From: Aeromonas tecta
GTDB lineage: Bacteria > Pseudomonadota > Gammaproteobacteria > Enterobacterales > Aeromonadaceae
DNA: 64,000 nt
Assembly (NCBI RefSeq): GCF_000820185.1
Contig: NZ_CDCA01000020.1
Location: 312,011-376,010 of the forward strand
Direction: 5' to 3'
Both the position numbers and the translations under genes were made by a program. Below are positions 9,825 to 18,247 of this stretch, in pieces. The notes below the pieces were generated by a model. That model was given only the letters and a program-made list of their open reading frames with translations, had not been told where the DNA came from and searched no databases. Within the stretch, counting starts at the first letter, position 1. Each line of letters begins with the position of its first letter.

Positions 9825-10055
9825 GGCCCTCTCCCTGCTCTGGTTGCAATCTTCAGTGCCAAAAGCATATCAGAGCCCTTCGTCCCCCATCCTAAATAGG
9901 GGCTGTATCGGGCCGATTTGCTTGATGACGCCGGGTATGGCCCCGAGCTCTCCATAAAAGATCCATCCGGTTTACGCCATTCATCTGGGATTAACCTCGA
10001 CCCCGTAAGCTAGCGGCGCCACAGAGGTGGCGTTCACAGGATGAGGATTTCAGGA

Positions 10056-10694
10056 ATGGTTGCCGCGCAACTCAACGACCCACAGAACAAGCTGTCCGAT
10101 ACCTTGCGGACCACGGCCCATGCCATCGAAGAGAGCCACATCAGCCTGCGGGAGATGCTGGCCCTGGTCGGCGAACAGGGTATGCTGCTGTTTTGCGTGC
10201 TGCTCACCGTGCCCTTCCTGCTGCCCGTCTCCATTCCCGGTGTCAGCACCCCCTTTGGCCTCTTGATCCTGTTTATCGGTATCGGCATCACCCTCAACCG
10301 GGTGCCCTGGCTACCCAGTATCCTGATGGAGCGCCGCTTCGCCGCCGAGCAGCTCAAGCCGACCCTGCACAAGGGGGCCGATCTGCTGGCCCGCATCGAT
10401 CGCTTCATCCGCCCGCGTCTGCTGTTGTTGACCGGCAGCACCACCATCAATCGCTGCAACGGCCTGCTGATCATGCTGGCGGCCATGTTGCTGATGCTGC
10501 CGCTCGGCGCCATCCCCTTCACCAACGCCATGCCCGCCTGGGCTATCCTGCTGCTGGCCATCGGCATGCTGCAGCGCGACGGCCTGTTCGTCACCGCGGG
10601 TTACGCCCTGGTGAGCGCCACTGTCGTCTGGTTCAGCGTACTGGCCCTGGGGCTGCTGATGGCGGGTCAGAACGTCTCGACTCTGTTTAGCTAA
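10056..10694 (+). CDS. ExoD-family membrane protein
   Basis: A 212-residue inner-membrane protein. A soluble N-terminus of about 40 residues with the LREMLALVGEQG segment is followed by four or five hydrophobic helices, the arrangement of the ExoD (exopolysaccharide synthesis) family. The biochemical role of ExoD is unsettled; Rhizobium mutants have altered polysaccharide and alkali sensitivity. The second in-frame ATG is preferred, because GAGG lies nine bases upstream; the first, at 10041, has no ribosome site at a workable distance. A bidirectional terminator follows. Confidence 0.8.
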   Translation: MVAAQLNDPQNKLSDTLRTTAHAIEESHISLREMLALVGEQGMLLFCVLLTVPFLLPVSIPGVSTPFGLLILFIGIGITLNRVPWLPSILMERRFAAEQLKPTLHKGADLLARIDRFIRPRLLLLTGSTTINRCNGLLIMLAAMLLMLPLGAIPFTNAMPAWAILLLAIGMLQRDGLFVTAGYALVSATVVWFSVLALGLLMAGQNVSTLFS

Positions 10695-10718
10695 GGCGGG
10701 TTCGGCCAAGGCCGGGAG

Positions 10719-10757
10719 AAACGACAAGGGCGACCCTAGGGTCGCCCTTGTTCGTTG
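10719..10757. terminator. Bidirectional terminator between exoD-like gene and cyclase gene
   Basis: AACGACAAGGGCGACC pairs with GGTCGCCCTTGTTCGTT between the convergent stop codons. It can serve both genes. Confidence 0.7.
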
Positions 10758-10771
10758 TCACTCTTTGCCGT

Positions 10772-11662
10772 TCAGGGATCGCAGTCGTGAGCCACCCGGT
10801 TGCGCCCACTGCGCTTGGCCCGGTAGAGCCACTCGTCTGCCCGCGCCAGCACGGCACTGACCGCCTCCCCGGGCCGCACCAGGGTGGTGCCCAGGCTCAC
10901 TGTGATGGGGGCCGGATCCGGCGCCATGGCCGCCACCGCCGCGCGAATGCGCTCGGCCACCTTCAGCAGTATCCCCTCGTCGATCTGCGGCAGCAGGATC
11001 AGAAACTCCTCGCCGCCGCTGCGCACGAACATATCCTCGGCCCGCAACTGGGCGGTCACGCACTCGCTGAAACTGCACAGCACCCGATCCCCGGTCTGGT
11101 GGCCGAAGCGATCGTTGATCTGCTTGAAGTGATCGATATCCAGCATGATGAGGCCGGTGCGCCCCTCCCCCTGCAACTTGTGGTGATAGTGCTCGAAGAA
11201 GAAGTGCCGGTTGTAGAGGCCGGTGAGTTGATCCGTCTCGCCCAGGCGCTTGAGCCTGCGCTGCAACTCGTGTTGGCGGGTGATGTTGCGGGTCATCCAG
11301 GCCACCGCCCGCTTGCCCTCATACAGGGACGGCAGCGGCGCTATCTTGCCCTCGAAACGCTGCATTCCCTGAGGGCCCGCCTCGGCATTGATCCCCTCCA
11401 CTTCGGCCGGGGAGAGATCATATTCCACCACCTGCACCTCGCCGGTGGCAAAGGCCCGCACCATCTGCTCCATCACCCACTGCGCCTTGTCGATGGGCAG
11501 AATATCGAGCAATTGCTTGCCGATCAGCGGGTTGCCGTCCTGATAGGACTGCTGCTCCACCCCGCCGATATATTCCACGTAGTAACCATCCTCACTGAGG
11601 ATGAAGACGGGATCGGGCAGTTGGGTCATCACTTCATAGAGTTGTGCCACCGAGAGTGCCAT
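10772..11662 (-). CDS. PAS-GGDEF diguanylate cyclase
   Basis: A 296-residue cytosolic enzyme predicted to make cyclic di-GMP from two GTP. A PAS-like sensor domain fills residues 1-120 and a GGDEF domain the rest. The active site reads SGGEEF, a functional variant. RAED lies five residues before it, which matches the inhibitory RxxD I-site for product feedback. DIDHFKQINDRFGH, the metal and GTP-binding region, is intact. The upstream in-frame extension to 11821 lacks conserved sequence; the ATG used has AAGGAA seven bases upstream. No transmembrane segment is present, so the signal is probably intracellular. Confidence 0.92.
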   Translation of the reverse strand: MALSVAQLYEVMTQLPDPVFILSEDGYYVEYIGGVEQQSYQDGNPLIGKQLLDILPIDKAQWVMEQMVRAFATGEVQVVEYDLSPAEVEGINAEAGPQGMQRFEGKIAPLPSLYEGKRAVAWMTRNITRQHELQRRLKRLGETDQLTGLYNRHFFFEHYHHKLQGEGRTGLIMLDIDHFKQINDRFGHQTGDRVLCSFSECVTAQLRAEDMFVRSGGEEFLILLPQIDEGILLKVAERIRAAVAAMAPDPAPITVSLGTTLVRPGEAVSAVLARADEWLYRAKRSGRNRVAHDCDP

Positions 11663-12105
11663 CTGTGTTCCTTTCACGCCGCGGGCGAGCGACCCAGTGT
11701 TGTTTGTTATACACGACCCGTTAAGTATCGCACACGGCCCCGCCGCCCGTAGGGCGGGCACCTGCGTGCGATATGCCGCCGATCTCGGGGCGGTAGACAG
11801 GAAAGAGGGGAAGCCTGCCAACCCCTTGCCGCCAGCTCCTCACCGTCAAGACCCATGGTGGCAAACGACATGGCGGGCGAGGCAGTGGCTTATGGCAGGT
11901 AAGTTCCGTTCGGCGTCGATACTATGTCATTACATTCGATCATGGCAGTGATTAATATCAAAAAACACATAATATGTAGATTTATTGCCTTAAAAAATGA
12001 AATGAGATGGGGCTGTGGTGAGATGGTCAGGATATTGCACTGCCACCATGCCCTGTGCTCGCGGATCTCACCCTCCCCGCCACCAGAGGGGCGGAAGCTG
12101 AAAAC
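11663..12105. other. Gene-free interval upstream of the cyclase gene
   Basis: No convincing gene is seen. The interval holds an inverted repeat TATCGCAC...GTGCGATA (about 11724-11774) around an inner GCCCGTAGGGCGGGC hairpin, then an AT-rich stretch (about 11930-12000) that could hold a promoter. Confidence 0.5.
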
Positions 12106-12106
12106 A

Positions 12107-12137
12107 AAAAAGCCATCGGGCAGGGCTCGATGGCTTT
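12107..12137 (-). terminator. Intrinsic terminator of lpoB
   Basis: AAGCCATCG pairs with CGATGGCTT and is followed by T6 on the minus strand, about 25 bases after the lpoB stop codon. Confidence 0.8.
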
Positions 12138-12160
12138 ATTGGAAGACGATGGAGAGGGGA

Positions 12161-12739
12161 TCAACGATTAGCGGAGCGACTCCCGTTCCACAGCAGCTCG
12201 CCGCTTTTCAGGTCCATCAGGCTCATGGCGAGCCGATAGTGGCTCCCCTCGGAGACCAGATCCCCGTACAGCATGTAGTTGGCCCCGGTCTGGCGACCCA
12301 GACGCACCAGAGAGGCCGGGTTCATGCCCCCCTGTTGATACTCCAGCTGACCGGTGATGGCCGCCACCTGACCGGGGTCGGCGAAGCTGAAGCCGCCGTG
12401 CTGCTGGATGCGCTGGCTCATGGCCACCGCCATGGGCTGGGTGCTGAAGGGCTCACCCGTGCCGTTGCGCGGCGGGGTCAGCAGCAGCACAGGGTTGCTG
12501 CCCGCCAGCGCCTTCACTTCCGGGGCCTTGAGGAAAGCATCCGCCATGGCGAGCGCCAGGCCGGTCGGCGCCTCGGGTTTGGGGGCAGGTTTCACCACCT
12601 CGGGCTCGGTCACCGGTTTCTCCGGCTGGGTCACCGGCTGCTTGGGCTCTGACACCGGCGCCTGAGTGCCACCATAGGGATTGACCGCACAACCGCCCAA
12701 CACCAGGGCACCCAACACCAACAAGGAACGCAGCTTCAT
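12161..12739 (-). CDS. lpoB: LpoB-like outer-membrane lipoprotein activator of PBP1b
   Basis: A 192-residue lipoprotein with lipobox LVLGGC (Cys17), a proline-rich linker at about residues 25-58, and a globular C-terminal domain containing PPRNGTG and the ANYMLYGDL strand of the LpoB/FlgT-like fold. In E. coli LpoB reaches through peptidoglycan from the outer membrane to activate the synthase PBP1b; the long Pro-rich tether here suits that. A frame extension to 12907 is ignored, because the lipobox fixes the start at the ATG with GGAGAG upstream. The linker repeats PxxPVTxPEKPVTEPE-like units. Confidence 0.85.
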   Translation of the reverse strand: MKLRSLLVLGALVLGGCAVNPYGGTQAPVSEPKQPVTQPEKPVTEPEVVKPAPKPEAPTGLALAMADAFLKAPEVKALAGSNPVLLLTPPRNGTGEPFSTQPMAVAMSQRIQQHGGFSFADPGQVAAITGQLEYQQGGMNPASLVRLGRQTGANYMLYGDLVSEGSHYRLAMSLMDLKSGELLWNGSRSANR

Positions 12740-13045
12740 CTTCTCTCTCCACCAAAGTCCGTAACTGGACGCCGCCAAAATCCGTAACCTGACGCTATCA
12801 AAGCCCATAAACCAGGCAGCGCCAACAATCCATCTGACGGAGCCCGGCTCCGCGCCCCTCCATGCTAGAGAAAAACCGGCCAGAGAGCGAGGCACCTTGC
12901 CCGCCAAGCGACAGGGATTGGCCCAATCAAACGGTTGTCGCCACCAGCGGCACTGTGAGAGAGGGCCGACGACAACCTACTCTCCACCTTGACCATCTGT
13001 CGTTGCCGGGTGATGCTGTCCACTCTTCATTTGGAGCTACTCATC
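12740..13045. other. Divergent intergenic region lpoB / GNAT
   Basis: About 300 bases between divergent genes. It should contain both promoters, but no clear operator, hairpin or small gene is seen. Confidence 0.4.
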
Positions 13046-13465
13046 ATGCAACTGACCCCACCCCAGACCCCACAGAGCGATGATCTCGATGCCCTGCGCG
13101 CCGGCCTCTCCGGCTACAACCTTGCCATGGCGGGTTCCCATCAAAGAGAACAGATCGCCAGCTTTATCAAGGACGAAGAGGGCAAGGTACTGGGGGGCAT
13201 CCTCGCCGACATCAAGTGGGGCTGGTTGCATGTGGACTGGCTCTGGATCAACGAGCGCATTCGCAAAGATGGCTGGGGCGCCCGCCTGCTTGGCGCCATG
13301 GAACAATACGCCCTGAGCCAAGGCATCACCAATTTCCACCTCGAAACCACCAGCTTCCAGGCCCTGCCCTTCTATCAGAAGCAGGGCTATTCCGTCTTCG
13401 GCGAGCTGCCCGATATGCCGCCGGGACATGTAAGTTATTTTCTGAGGAAAATGATGAAATGCTGA
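13046..13465 (+). CDS. GNAT-family acetyltransferase
   Basis: A 139-residue GNAT of the short single-domain type. The strand VLGGILADIKWGWLHVDWLWI leads into the acetyl-CoA loop (RKDGWGARLLGAMEQ), and the C-terminal FYQKQGYSVFGEL motif is characteristic. A GGAG site precedes the ATG at nine bases. Similar proteins often act on aminoglycosides or small amines, but nothing in the sequence shows the substrate. Forty bases downstream lies the remnant of another acetyltransferase, so this is the last intact gene before the accessory patch. Confidence 0.85.
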   Translation: MQLTPPQTPQSDDLDALRAGLSGYNLAMAGSHQREQIASFIKDEEGKVLGGILADIKWGWLHVDWLWINERIRKDGWGARLLGAMEQYALSQGITNFHLETTSFQALPFYQKQGYSVFGELPDMPPGHVSYFLRKMMKC

Positions 13466-13506
13466 GATGCCAAAACCTCAGAGAATGCGGTTTCAGCACA
13501 CAGAAA

Positions 13507-13758
13507 TTGGCAATCGGAAAGAGTGTTTGAATCGGCTATGAGACCCTCATCATGTCCGGTGTGAAGGTCGGCATTGGCGCAATCGTCAGCGGTAACCCAG
13601 CCCGAGTGATCCGCTACCGCTTCGACGAGAACACCATCACCCGCCTCAACGCCCTCGCCTGGTGGAACTGGCCGGTGGAGCAGATCAGCCGGAATTTGAA
13701 GTTGATTACCAGTAGAGATATCGCCGATTTGGAAATATTAATTATAAAAATACAGTGA
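13507..13758 (+). pseudogene. Remnant of a CatB/Vat-type hexapeptide acetyltransferase
   Basis: Only the C-terminal end of a xenobiotic acetyltransferase with a left-handed beta-helix remains. The reading frame gives IGKSV, a TGA stop at 13528-13530, then IGYETLIMSGVKVG, where the family has a tryptophan (one base change from TGG) before IGY. The next coil jumps from GAIV to SGNPARVIRYRF, so the usual segment of about 15 residues between them (AGxVVTKDVPPYxIVG) is missing. The N-terminal two-thirds and its catalytic histidine are absent. An ATG at 13552 leaves a 68-residue ORF, but a functional product is unlikely. Confidence 0.75.
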
Positions 13759-13876
13759 TGGAAGGTGTGATTACTATTTCATAGCATTTCACATTTCTAG
13801 CCTAAAAGATTTCAGGCAGAACCCAGAGAGAAGTACTCTGATTTACAGCTTACGATGGGATCCTCGACATATTTAT

Positions 13877-13882
13877 AAGGAG
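13877..13882 (+). promoter_or_regulatory. Strong ribosome binding site for the AT-rich operon
   Basis: AAGGAG lies six bases before the GTG at 13889. It decides that unusual start codon in a stretch with few alternatives. Confidence 0.8.
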
Positions 13883-13888
13883 TTTTTT

Positions 13889-15328
13889 GTGAATCTAGAC
13901 AGCTTAATTACAGTTGCGGGTTTATTCGTCGCAGTTTATGCAATAATCCCTAGAGTAAGACGGTTAGAATTATCTCTTAGGTTTGGAAAGTTCGGCTGGA
14001 CGATACTATGCGTGTCATTTTTGACCATATTATACATGCAGTTTTATAAAACATTTATAATTCTGGGTTTAACACCTGGCTTAAACCTGTCAAGATGGTC
14101 AATCAATGCATCGAATGCATCATTTATCACTTTACTACTAATGACGCTGACTTTGTTAATCTACATTAGTATCAAGGGTGTATCCAAATCAAATATTGTT
14201 AAATTTAGAGAATATGTTTTCGAGCTTTCACGTGAGAAAAAATATTCTGAATTATTTTCTCTAATTGAAGGTAATCTTATTAAAATTGCTCGCGTATATA
14301 ATGGCCACTATTTATTTCCTAGGTTTCGAGATTACCTTTACGATCATTCAAAAGATCAGGCGGATTTTCTTTCCTTAATTAAAGGCCAAAATGCGACTAA
14401 TCAAGAGACAAAACCAAAACTTCGAAAAAAAGCCTGTAATCTTTGGATAAAAACCCTAAAGATATTCGCCAATTTACTTCCGACTTATGACAAAGAAAAA
14501 GATGTCGCTAAAGAAATAATACATGAGGTTTTAATAAACAGGTATACTGTAAAAGCAATGGCGGAGATCAGGCCCTATTTCGCGTTAAAAATTCTTTCTA
14601 CAGATTTCTATGAGAACAATCAGTTTGTAGACACATACCTAAGATGCTTGGCTGAAGACACTAAAAGCATTCTGTACCATGAAATTCGAAATAATCAGAA
14701 TTTAACGCATAACTATGAATATGCACTGCCAAGTAAAAACAGACTACTTAGTTATTTATTCAAAGACTGTAATCTTGCTGAAAAATATGGGGTATATAAA
14801 CCTATTGGCGAATTTGTTATAGCCCATCTGGATCATCTATACAGCCACTCACAGCCTGACCCATATAATGAACCAATGGGTGAGTTTTATGAAGAAGGTC
14901 AATGGAACTCAAAGCTTCTTGTAGGAATAAAATTTTTCGACATCATGGTCACTAGTGCTTTATATCAAAATATACAATGGCACATGTGGCTTTACTATTT
15001 TCCATATTTCGTTGAACGCATAGAGAGAAATTTAGCCCCTAACGAAAAGCTTGTTGACTTAAATGATGAATGGCCGACTAAATATCATTACGCATTGTAT
15101 GAAATAACATCTTGCCTTTGTAAGTGGATCACTGCTGTCGATCATATTCCTTTAAATCAAGAAAATATCGTATTAGAAACGACATCGGCAGTTCATGAGA
15201 ATGGGAATATACCGAAAAGTAGCATGCTGGCACTTGGGCAAATAGTGAAACAAATCCTAACAAGTAATAGAGTATCTTATAGATTCAAAAAATATATAAC
15301 TGATATGATATATAGGCGATATTTTTAA
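13889..15328 (+). CDS. Unknown membrane-anchored protein of AT-rich operon
   Basis: A 479-residue protein with no family I recognise. Three hydrophobic segments lie at about residues 5-22, 36-62 and 78-97, followed by a soluble, probably cytosolic, domain of about 380 residues that is rich in Lys, Asn, Ile and aromatic residues. No catalytic motif such as a P-loop, HNH or nuclease signature is visible. The GTG start has a perfect AAGGAG. The composition is far lower in GC than neighbouring genes, which points to recent transfer. The next gene starts three bases after the stop, so the two are almost certainly co-translated. A membrane-tethered effector or sensor is one possibility, by architecture only. 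Confidence 0.85.
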   Translation: MNLDSLITVAGLFVAVYAIIPRVRRLELSLRFGKFGWTILCVSFLTILYMQFYKTFIILGLTPGLNLSRWSINASNASFITLLLMTLTLLIYISIKGVSKSNIVKFREYVFELSREKKYSELFSLIEGNLIKIARVYNGHYLFPRFRDYLYDHSKDQADFLSLIKGQNATNQETKPKLRKKACNLWIKTLKIFANLLPTYDKEKDVAKEIIHEVLINRYTVKAMAEIRPYFALKILSTDFYENNQFVDTYLRCLAEDTKSILYHEIRNNQNLTHNYEYALPSKNRLLSYLFKDCNLAEKYGVYKPIGEFVIAHLDHLYSHSQPDPYNEPMGEFYEEGQWNSKLLVGIKFFDIMVTSALYQNIQWHMWLYYFPYFVERIERNLAPNEKLVDLNDEWPTKYHYALYEITSCLCKWITAVDHIPLNQENIVLETTSAVHENGNIPKSSMLALGQIVKQILTSNRVSYRFKKYITDMIYRRYF

Positions 15329-15331
15329 CTC

Positions 15332-15547
15332 ATGAAAAAACCTGAAACCGCATCTTACGCAAAGGCATTGATAAACTCTGTACTTTGTGGAGGTTTTAGC
15401 ATGAATAATATTTCTCATGAGTATGTTCAATGTCTTTTAGATACGTTTGAAAGATTTGATCGCATTCCATATAACACTCACCATGTTGATGAGCTACGAA
15501 ATATATTGAAAGAGAATACAATTCAATCTGAGGCGTCTGAGGCATAA
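15332..15547 (+). CDS. Small unknown protein, partner of the upstream membrane protein
   Basis: A 71-residue soluble, probably helical protein, not recognised. It has one cysteine pair region (LCGGF, then VQCLLD) and an acidic C-terminus. It starts three bases after the previous stop and shares its AT-rich composition, so it belongs to the same transferred unit. Its own ribosome site is weak, which fits translational coupling. A regulatory or inhibitory subunit is conceivable but there is no direct evidence. Confidence 0.75.
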   Translation: MKKPETASYAKALINSVLCGGFSMNNISHEYVQCLLDTFERFDRIPYNTHHVDELRNILKENTIQSEASEA

Positions 15548-15632
15548 CAAGATGCTTGCGTTGGATACATTTCTGCTACATCCCAATTTTTCGCAGAGTG
15601 CAGATCCCATTTGCTCAGTACCGAGTGCCGTG

Positions 15633-15702
15633 GGGTGTAATGAACGAAGTGAATTTCACCTCGCTTCACAACAGTGGTGCAATGCGCTCGGCTTACTGCA
15701 CC
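15633..15702. repeat. Two copies of an imperfect palindromic repeat (GGTG...CACC)
   Basis: GGTGTAATG...TTTCACC (15633-15660) and GGTGCAATG...ACTGCACC (15676-15702) are two related imperfect palindromes of about 27 bases. They look like dispersed intergenic repeats rather than coding sequence. Confidence 0.55.
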
Positions 15703-15910
15703 CTACGATGACCCTGAGGTGATGGTGAGCACGGTTTTGGCTCCCCCTCCAATCCGCCGAGGGGAAGGAGCAAGGTCAGGAGTGCCATCAGGGATGATGG
15801 CGCAGACGCAGCCGGCACAGGGATGTGCCGTCTGCGGCGGTCCGTCCGACCTTGTGCCTTACCCGAGGGAAACCGCGTAGCGGTCGGACTGGCGGGGGAG
15901 AAGACCTTTG

Positions 15911-15936
15911 GTGACTTTGGGTCTTTCCAAAGTCAC
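15911..15936. repeat. Perfect inverted repeat GTGACTTTGG-N6-CCAAAGTCAC
   Basis: Ten-base arms with a six-base spacer, in the middle of a gene-free interval. The flanks hold more hairpins: GAGGCC/GGCCTC at 15971-15986, GCACGGC/GCCGTGC at 15994-16010 and again at 16073-16089. Confidence 0.75.
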
Positions 15937-16141
15937 TCGCCCCGGCCCGAAGGGCGGGCGAAACCCCTTCGAGGCCCTGCGGCCTCGCGTCCTGCACGGC
16001 GTAGCCGTGCCATCTATCCCCTCATGCTGCAAAACGGCCGATTACGCCTGACGGCTAATCGACCCTACGACTGCACGGCAACGCCGTGCCCTCTTGCCAC
16101 AGGCACGGAGTTTGACTGAACTTCACCGCCACGCCGGGCGG

Positions 16142-17398
16142 CTACCGGCCAAGGAAGGATTCCCAGTCCTTAAACACCGGCTGCAACCCCGCCTGCCGCA
16201 CGGCCGCCGCTACTTCCCCCAGGGATCTGTCGTCGTGGATGGCGAACTGCTCCAGCTCCTCCTGGCCGCCGTCGGCGTAACCGCCGGGCTGGGTACGCGA
16301 CTCAGCCGACATCTGGGTGATGCCAAGGCGCAGGGCGCCGTTGCGAAACGCCGGGGATTCGCGAGTAGAGAGGGAGAGATCCAGCGTCGGCGAGAACAGG
16401 CGCCAGGCGCAGATTAGCTGCACTAACTGGCGATCCGTCATGGTCACCTCGGGCTCCAGCCCCCCGGTGCAGGGACGCAGGCGCGGGAAGGACAGCGAAT
16501 AGCGACTCTGCCAGTGGTGGCGCTCCATCCAGGCCAGGTGCTCGGCCACGAAATAGCTGTCGGTACGCCAGTCCGATGAGAGACCGATGAGCGCACCGAG
16601 GCCAATCTTGTCCACCCCGGCGCGGCCGAGCCGGTCCGGGGTGGCGAGGCGCCACGCAATGTCCTGCTTGTTACCGCGCAGGTGATGGCGGGCGTAGGCG
16701 GGGGCGTGATAGGTCTCCTGATAGACCATGACGGCGTCCAGCCCGAGGCTCTTCAGCTCGGCGTATTCGGCCTCGGACAAAGGCTGCACCTCCATCCCCA
16801 CAGTGCTGAAATGGCAGCGGATGATGGGCATCATCTCGCGAAAATAGGCCATCCCCACCTTGGTCTCGTGCTCACCAGTTACCAGCAGCACGCTGTCAAA
16901 GCCCCGCGCCTTGATGGCGAGGCACTCACGCTCTATCTCCTCCGCATTCAGGGTCTTGCGCTTGAGGCGGTTGCTCATGGAGAAGCCGCAGTAGCTGCAG
17001 TCGTTGGCGCAGAGGTTCGACAGATAGAGCGGCACATAGAAGCCGACCGTGTTGCCAAAGCGCTGGCGGGTGAGACTTTCTGCCTGCTGGGCTAGCTGGG
17101 GCAGATAAGCCTCTGCCGCAGGGGAGATCAGCGCCATAAAATCCTGCAGGCTGCGGCGCGATTTGCCCAGCGCTAGCTCCACATCCCGGGTCGTCTTGGC
17201 ACGGATCTGCATGCCAACGTCGTCCCAGTCGAGCTCCTGCCAGCGATCGATAAAACTCGCTTCCTTTGTCTCGGCCGCGGCCCTCACCCCCAGCCCCTCT
17301 CCCAGAGGGAGAGGGGCGCGGATCCCCTCCATCTCAGGAAGAAGGGCGAGAGAGGCAATCGTCACCGAGTCCTGCCCCGTGCCCATGCTCTGACTCAT
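16142..17398 (-). CDS. thiH: 2-iminoacetate synthase (tyrosine lyase)
   Basis: A 418-residue radical SAM enzyme that cleaves tyrosine to dehydroglycine for the thiazole moiety of thiamine. The cluster motif [10 protein letters not shown] (CX3CX2C) is intact. The family normally starts near [12 protein letters not shown], but here about 47 extra residues precede it, including [10 protein letters not shown], the translation of a palindromic intergenic repeat. The annotated ATG overlaps the thiG stop by four bases. The extension may be tolerated or a later start may be used. It is the last gene of the thiamine operon. Confidence 0.93.
   Translation of the reverse strand: MSQSMGTGQDSVTIASLALLPEMEGIRAPLPLGEGLGVRAAAETKEASFIDRWQELDWDDVGMQIRAKTTRDVELALGKSRRSLQDFMALISPAAEAYLPQLAQQAESLTRQRFGNTVGFYVPLYLSNLCANDCSYCGFSMSNRLKRKTLNAEEIERECLAIKARGFDSVLLVTGEHETKVGMAYFREMMPIIRCHFSTVGMEVQPLSEAEYAELKSLGLDAVMVYQETYHAPAYARHHLRGNKQDIAWRLATPDRLGRAGVDKIGLGALIGLSSDWRTDSYFVAEHLAWMERHHWQSRYSLSFPRLRPCTGGLEPEVTMTDRQLVQLICAWRLFSPTLDLSLSTRESPAFRNGALRLGITQMSAESRTQPGGYADGGQEELEQFAIHDDRSLGEVAAAVRQAGLQPVFKDWESFLGR
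17294..17316. repeat. Palindromic repeat inside the thiH reading frame
   Basis: CCCCTCTCCC-AGA-GGGAGAGGGG, a perfect 10-bp-arm hairpin of the kind usually found between genes, is read in frame in the N-terminal extension of ThiH. A related copy lies at 28319-28347. Confidence 0.8.
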
Positions 17399-18162
17399 AG
17401 GGCCTCCAGAAAATCGGTGAGGGGGCTGGAGGCGCTGGCCTGGAAGCCGCGGACCCCAAGCCCGGCCAGATGGGCGCTGCGGCCCGCCTCGCAGGCGAGC
17501 GCGAAGGCGCGGCCCATGGCGACAGGATCGCCGCTCACTGCGATGGCGGTGTTGACCAGCACCGCATCGGCGCCGAGCTCAAACGCCGCCGCTGCATGGC
17601 TGGGGGCCCCTATGCCCGCATCCACCACCACGGGCACATTAGCCTGCTCGATGATGATGGAGAGGAACTCCCGGGTCACCAACCCCTGATTGGAGCCGAT
17701 GGGGGCGCCGAGCGGCATCACGGCGGCGCAGCCCACCTCTTCGAGCCGCTTGCAGAGCACGGGATCGGCGCCGCAGTAGGGCAGCACCACAAAGCCCTCC
17801 TTCACCAGTTGCTCCGCGGCTTTCAGCGTCTCTATGGGATCCGGCAGCAGGTATTTGGGGTCCGGGTGGATCTCTAGCTTCAACCAGTGGGTGCCCAGCG
17901 CCTCGCGGGCCAAGTGGGCGGCAAACACCGCCTCGGCGGCGGTCTTGGCGCCGGAGGTGTTCGGCAACAGCTTGACCCCGAGTTGCAGCAAGGGGCTTAG
18001 GATATCGTCGTGGCGCTTGCCGGGCTCCAGGCGCTTGATGGCCATGGTGACCAGCTGGGAGCCGCTCGCCTCGATGGCGGCGGCCATCAGCTCTGGGCGG
18101 GCGAACTTACCGGTTCCGGTAAAGAGGCGGGATGAGAAGGTGTGATCGGCAATGCGTAGCAT
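17395..18162 (-). CDS. thiG: Thiazole synthase
   Basis: A 255-residue TIM-barrel enzyme that condenses 1-deoxyxylulose-5-phosphate, dehydroglycine and ThiS thiocarboxylate into the thiazole phosphate. Family landmarks include [10 protein letters not shown] at the N-terminus, [10 protein letters not shown] near residue 70, [12 protein letters not shown] and the phosphate-binding [13 protein letters not shown]. Length is normal. The GGAGG site before the ATG sits in a copy of the thiS tail. It overlaps thiH by four bases. Confidence 0.96.
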   Translation of the reverse strand: MLRIADHTFSSRLFTGTGKFARPELMAAAIEASGSQLVTMAIKRLEPGKRHDDILSPLLQLGVKLLPNTSGAKTAAEAVFAAHLAREALGTHWLKLEIHPDPKYLLPDPIETLKAAEQLVKEGFVVLPYCGADPVLCKRLEEVGCAAVMPLGAPIGSNQGLVTREFLSIIIEQANVPVVVDAGIGAPSHAAAAFELGADAVLVNTAIAVSGDPVAMGRAFALACEAGRSAHLAGLGVRGFQASASSPLTDFLEAL

Positions 18163-18195
18163 CTTAGCCTCCGGCCATAGTGGTAAAAAGAGATG
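18163..18195 (-). repeat. Duplicated thiS 3' end in front of thiG
   Basis: On the minus strand this stretch would read [13 protein letters not shown], closely matching the true ThiS C-terminus HLFTAIAGG-stop about 80 bases upstream. Its GGAGGC serves as the thiG ribosome site. It looks like a tandem partial duplication. Confidence 0.7.
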
Positions 18196-18247
18196 GCGAT
18201 CCGCCGCGAGGCTGACCCATCAGGAGTGAGAGGGCAAACTTCATGCG

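Larger units (their letters stand above)
15548..16141. other. Gene-free repeat-rich interval
   Basis: About 590 bases between the AT-rich operon and the thiH stop codon. GC content returns to the genome norm. No believable gene is seen; the short ORFs here read through inverted repeats. The interval is made of at least six small palindromes, listed separately where clear, and may mark the edge of the transferred segment. Confidence 0.6.

Noticed and set aside
13889..15328. Insertion sequence or transposase as the explanation of the AT-rich stretch
   Set aside because: No DDE or DEDD motif, no terminal inverted repeats framing the two ORFs, and the large ORF begins with membrane helices.
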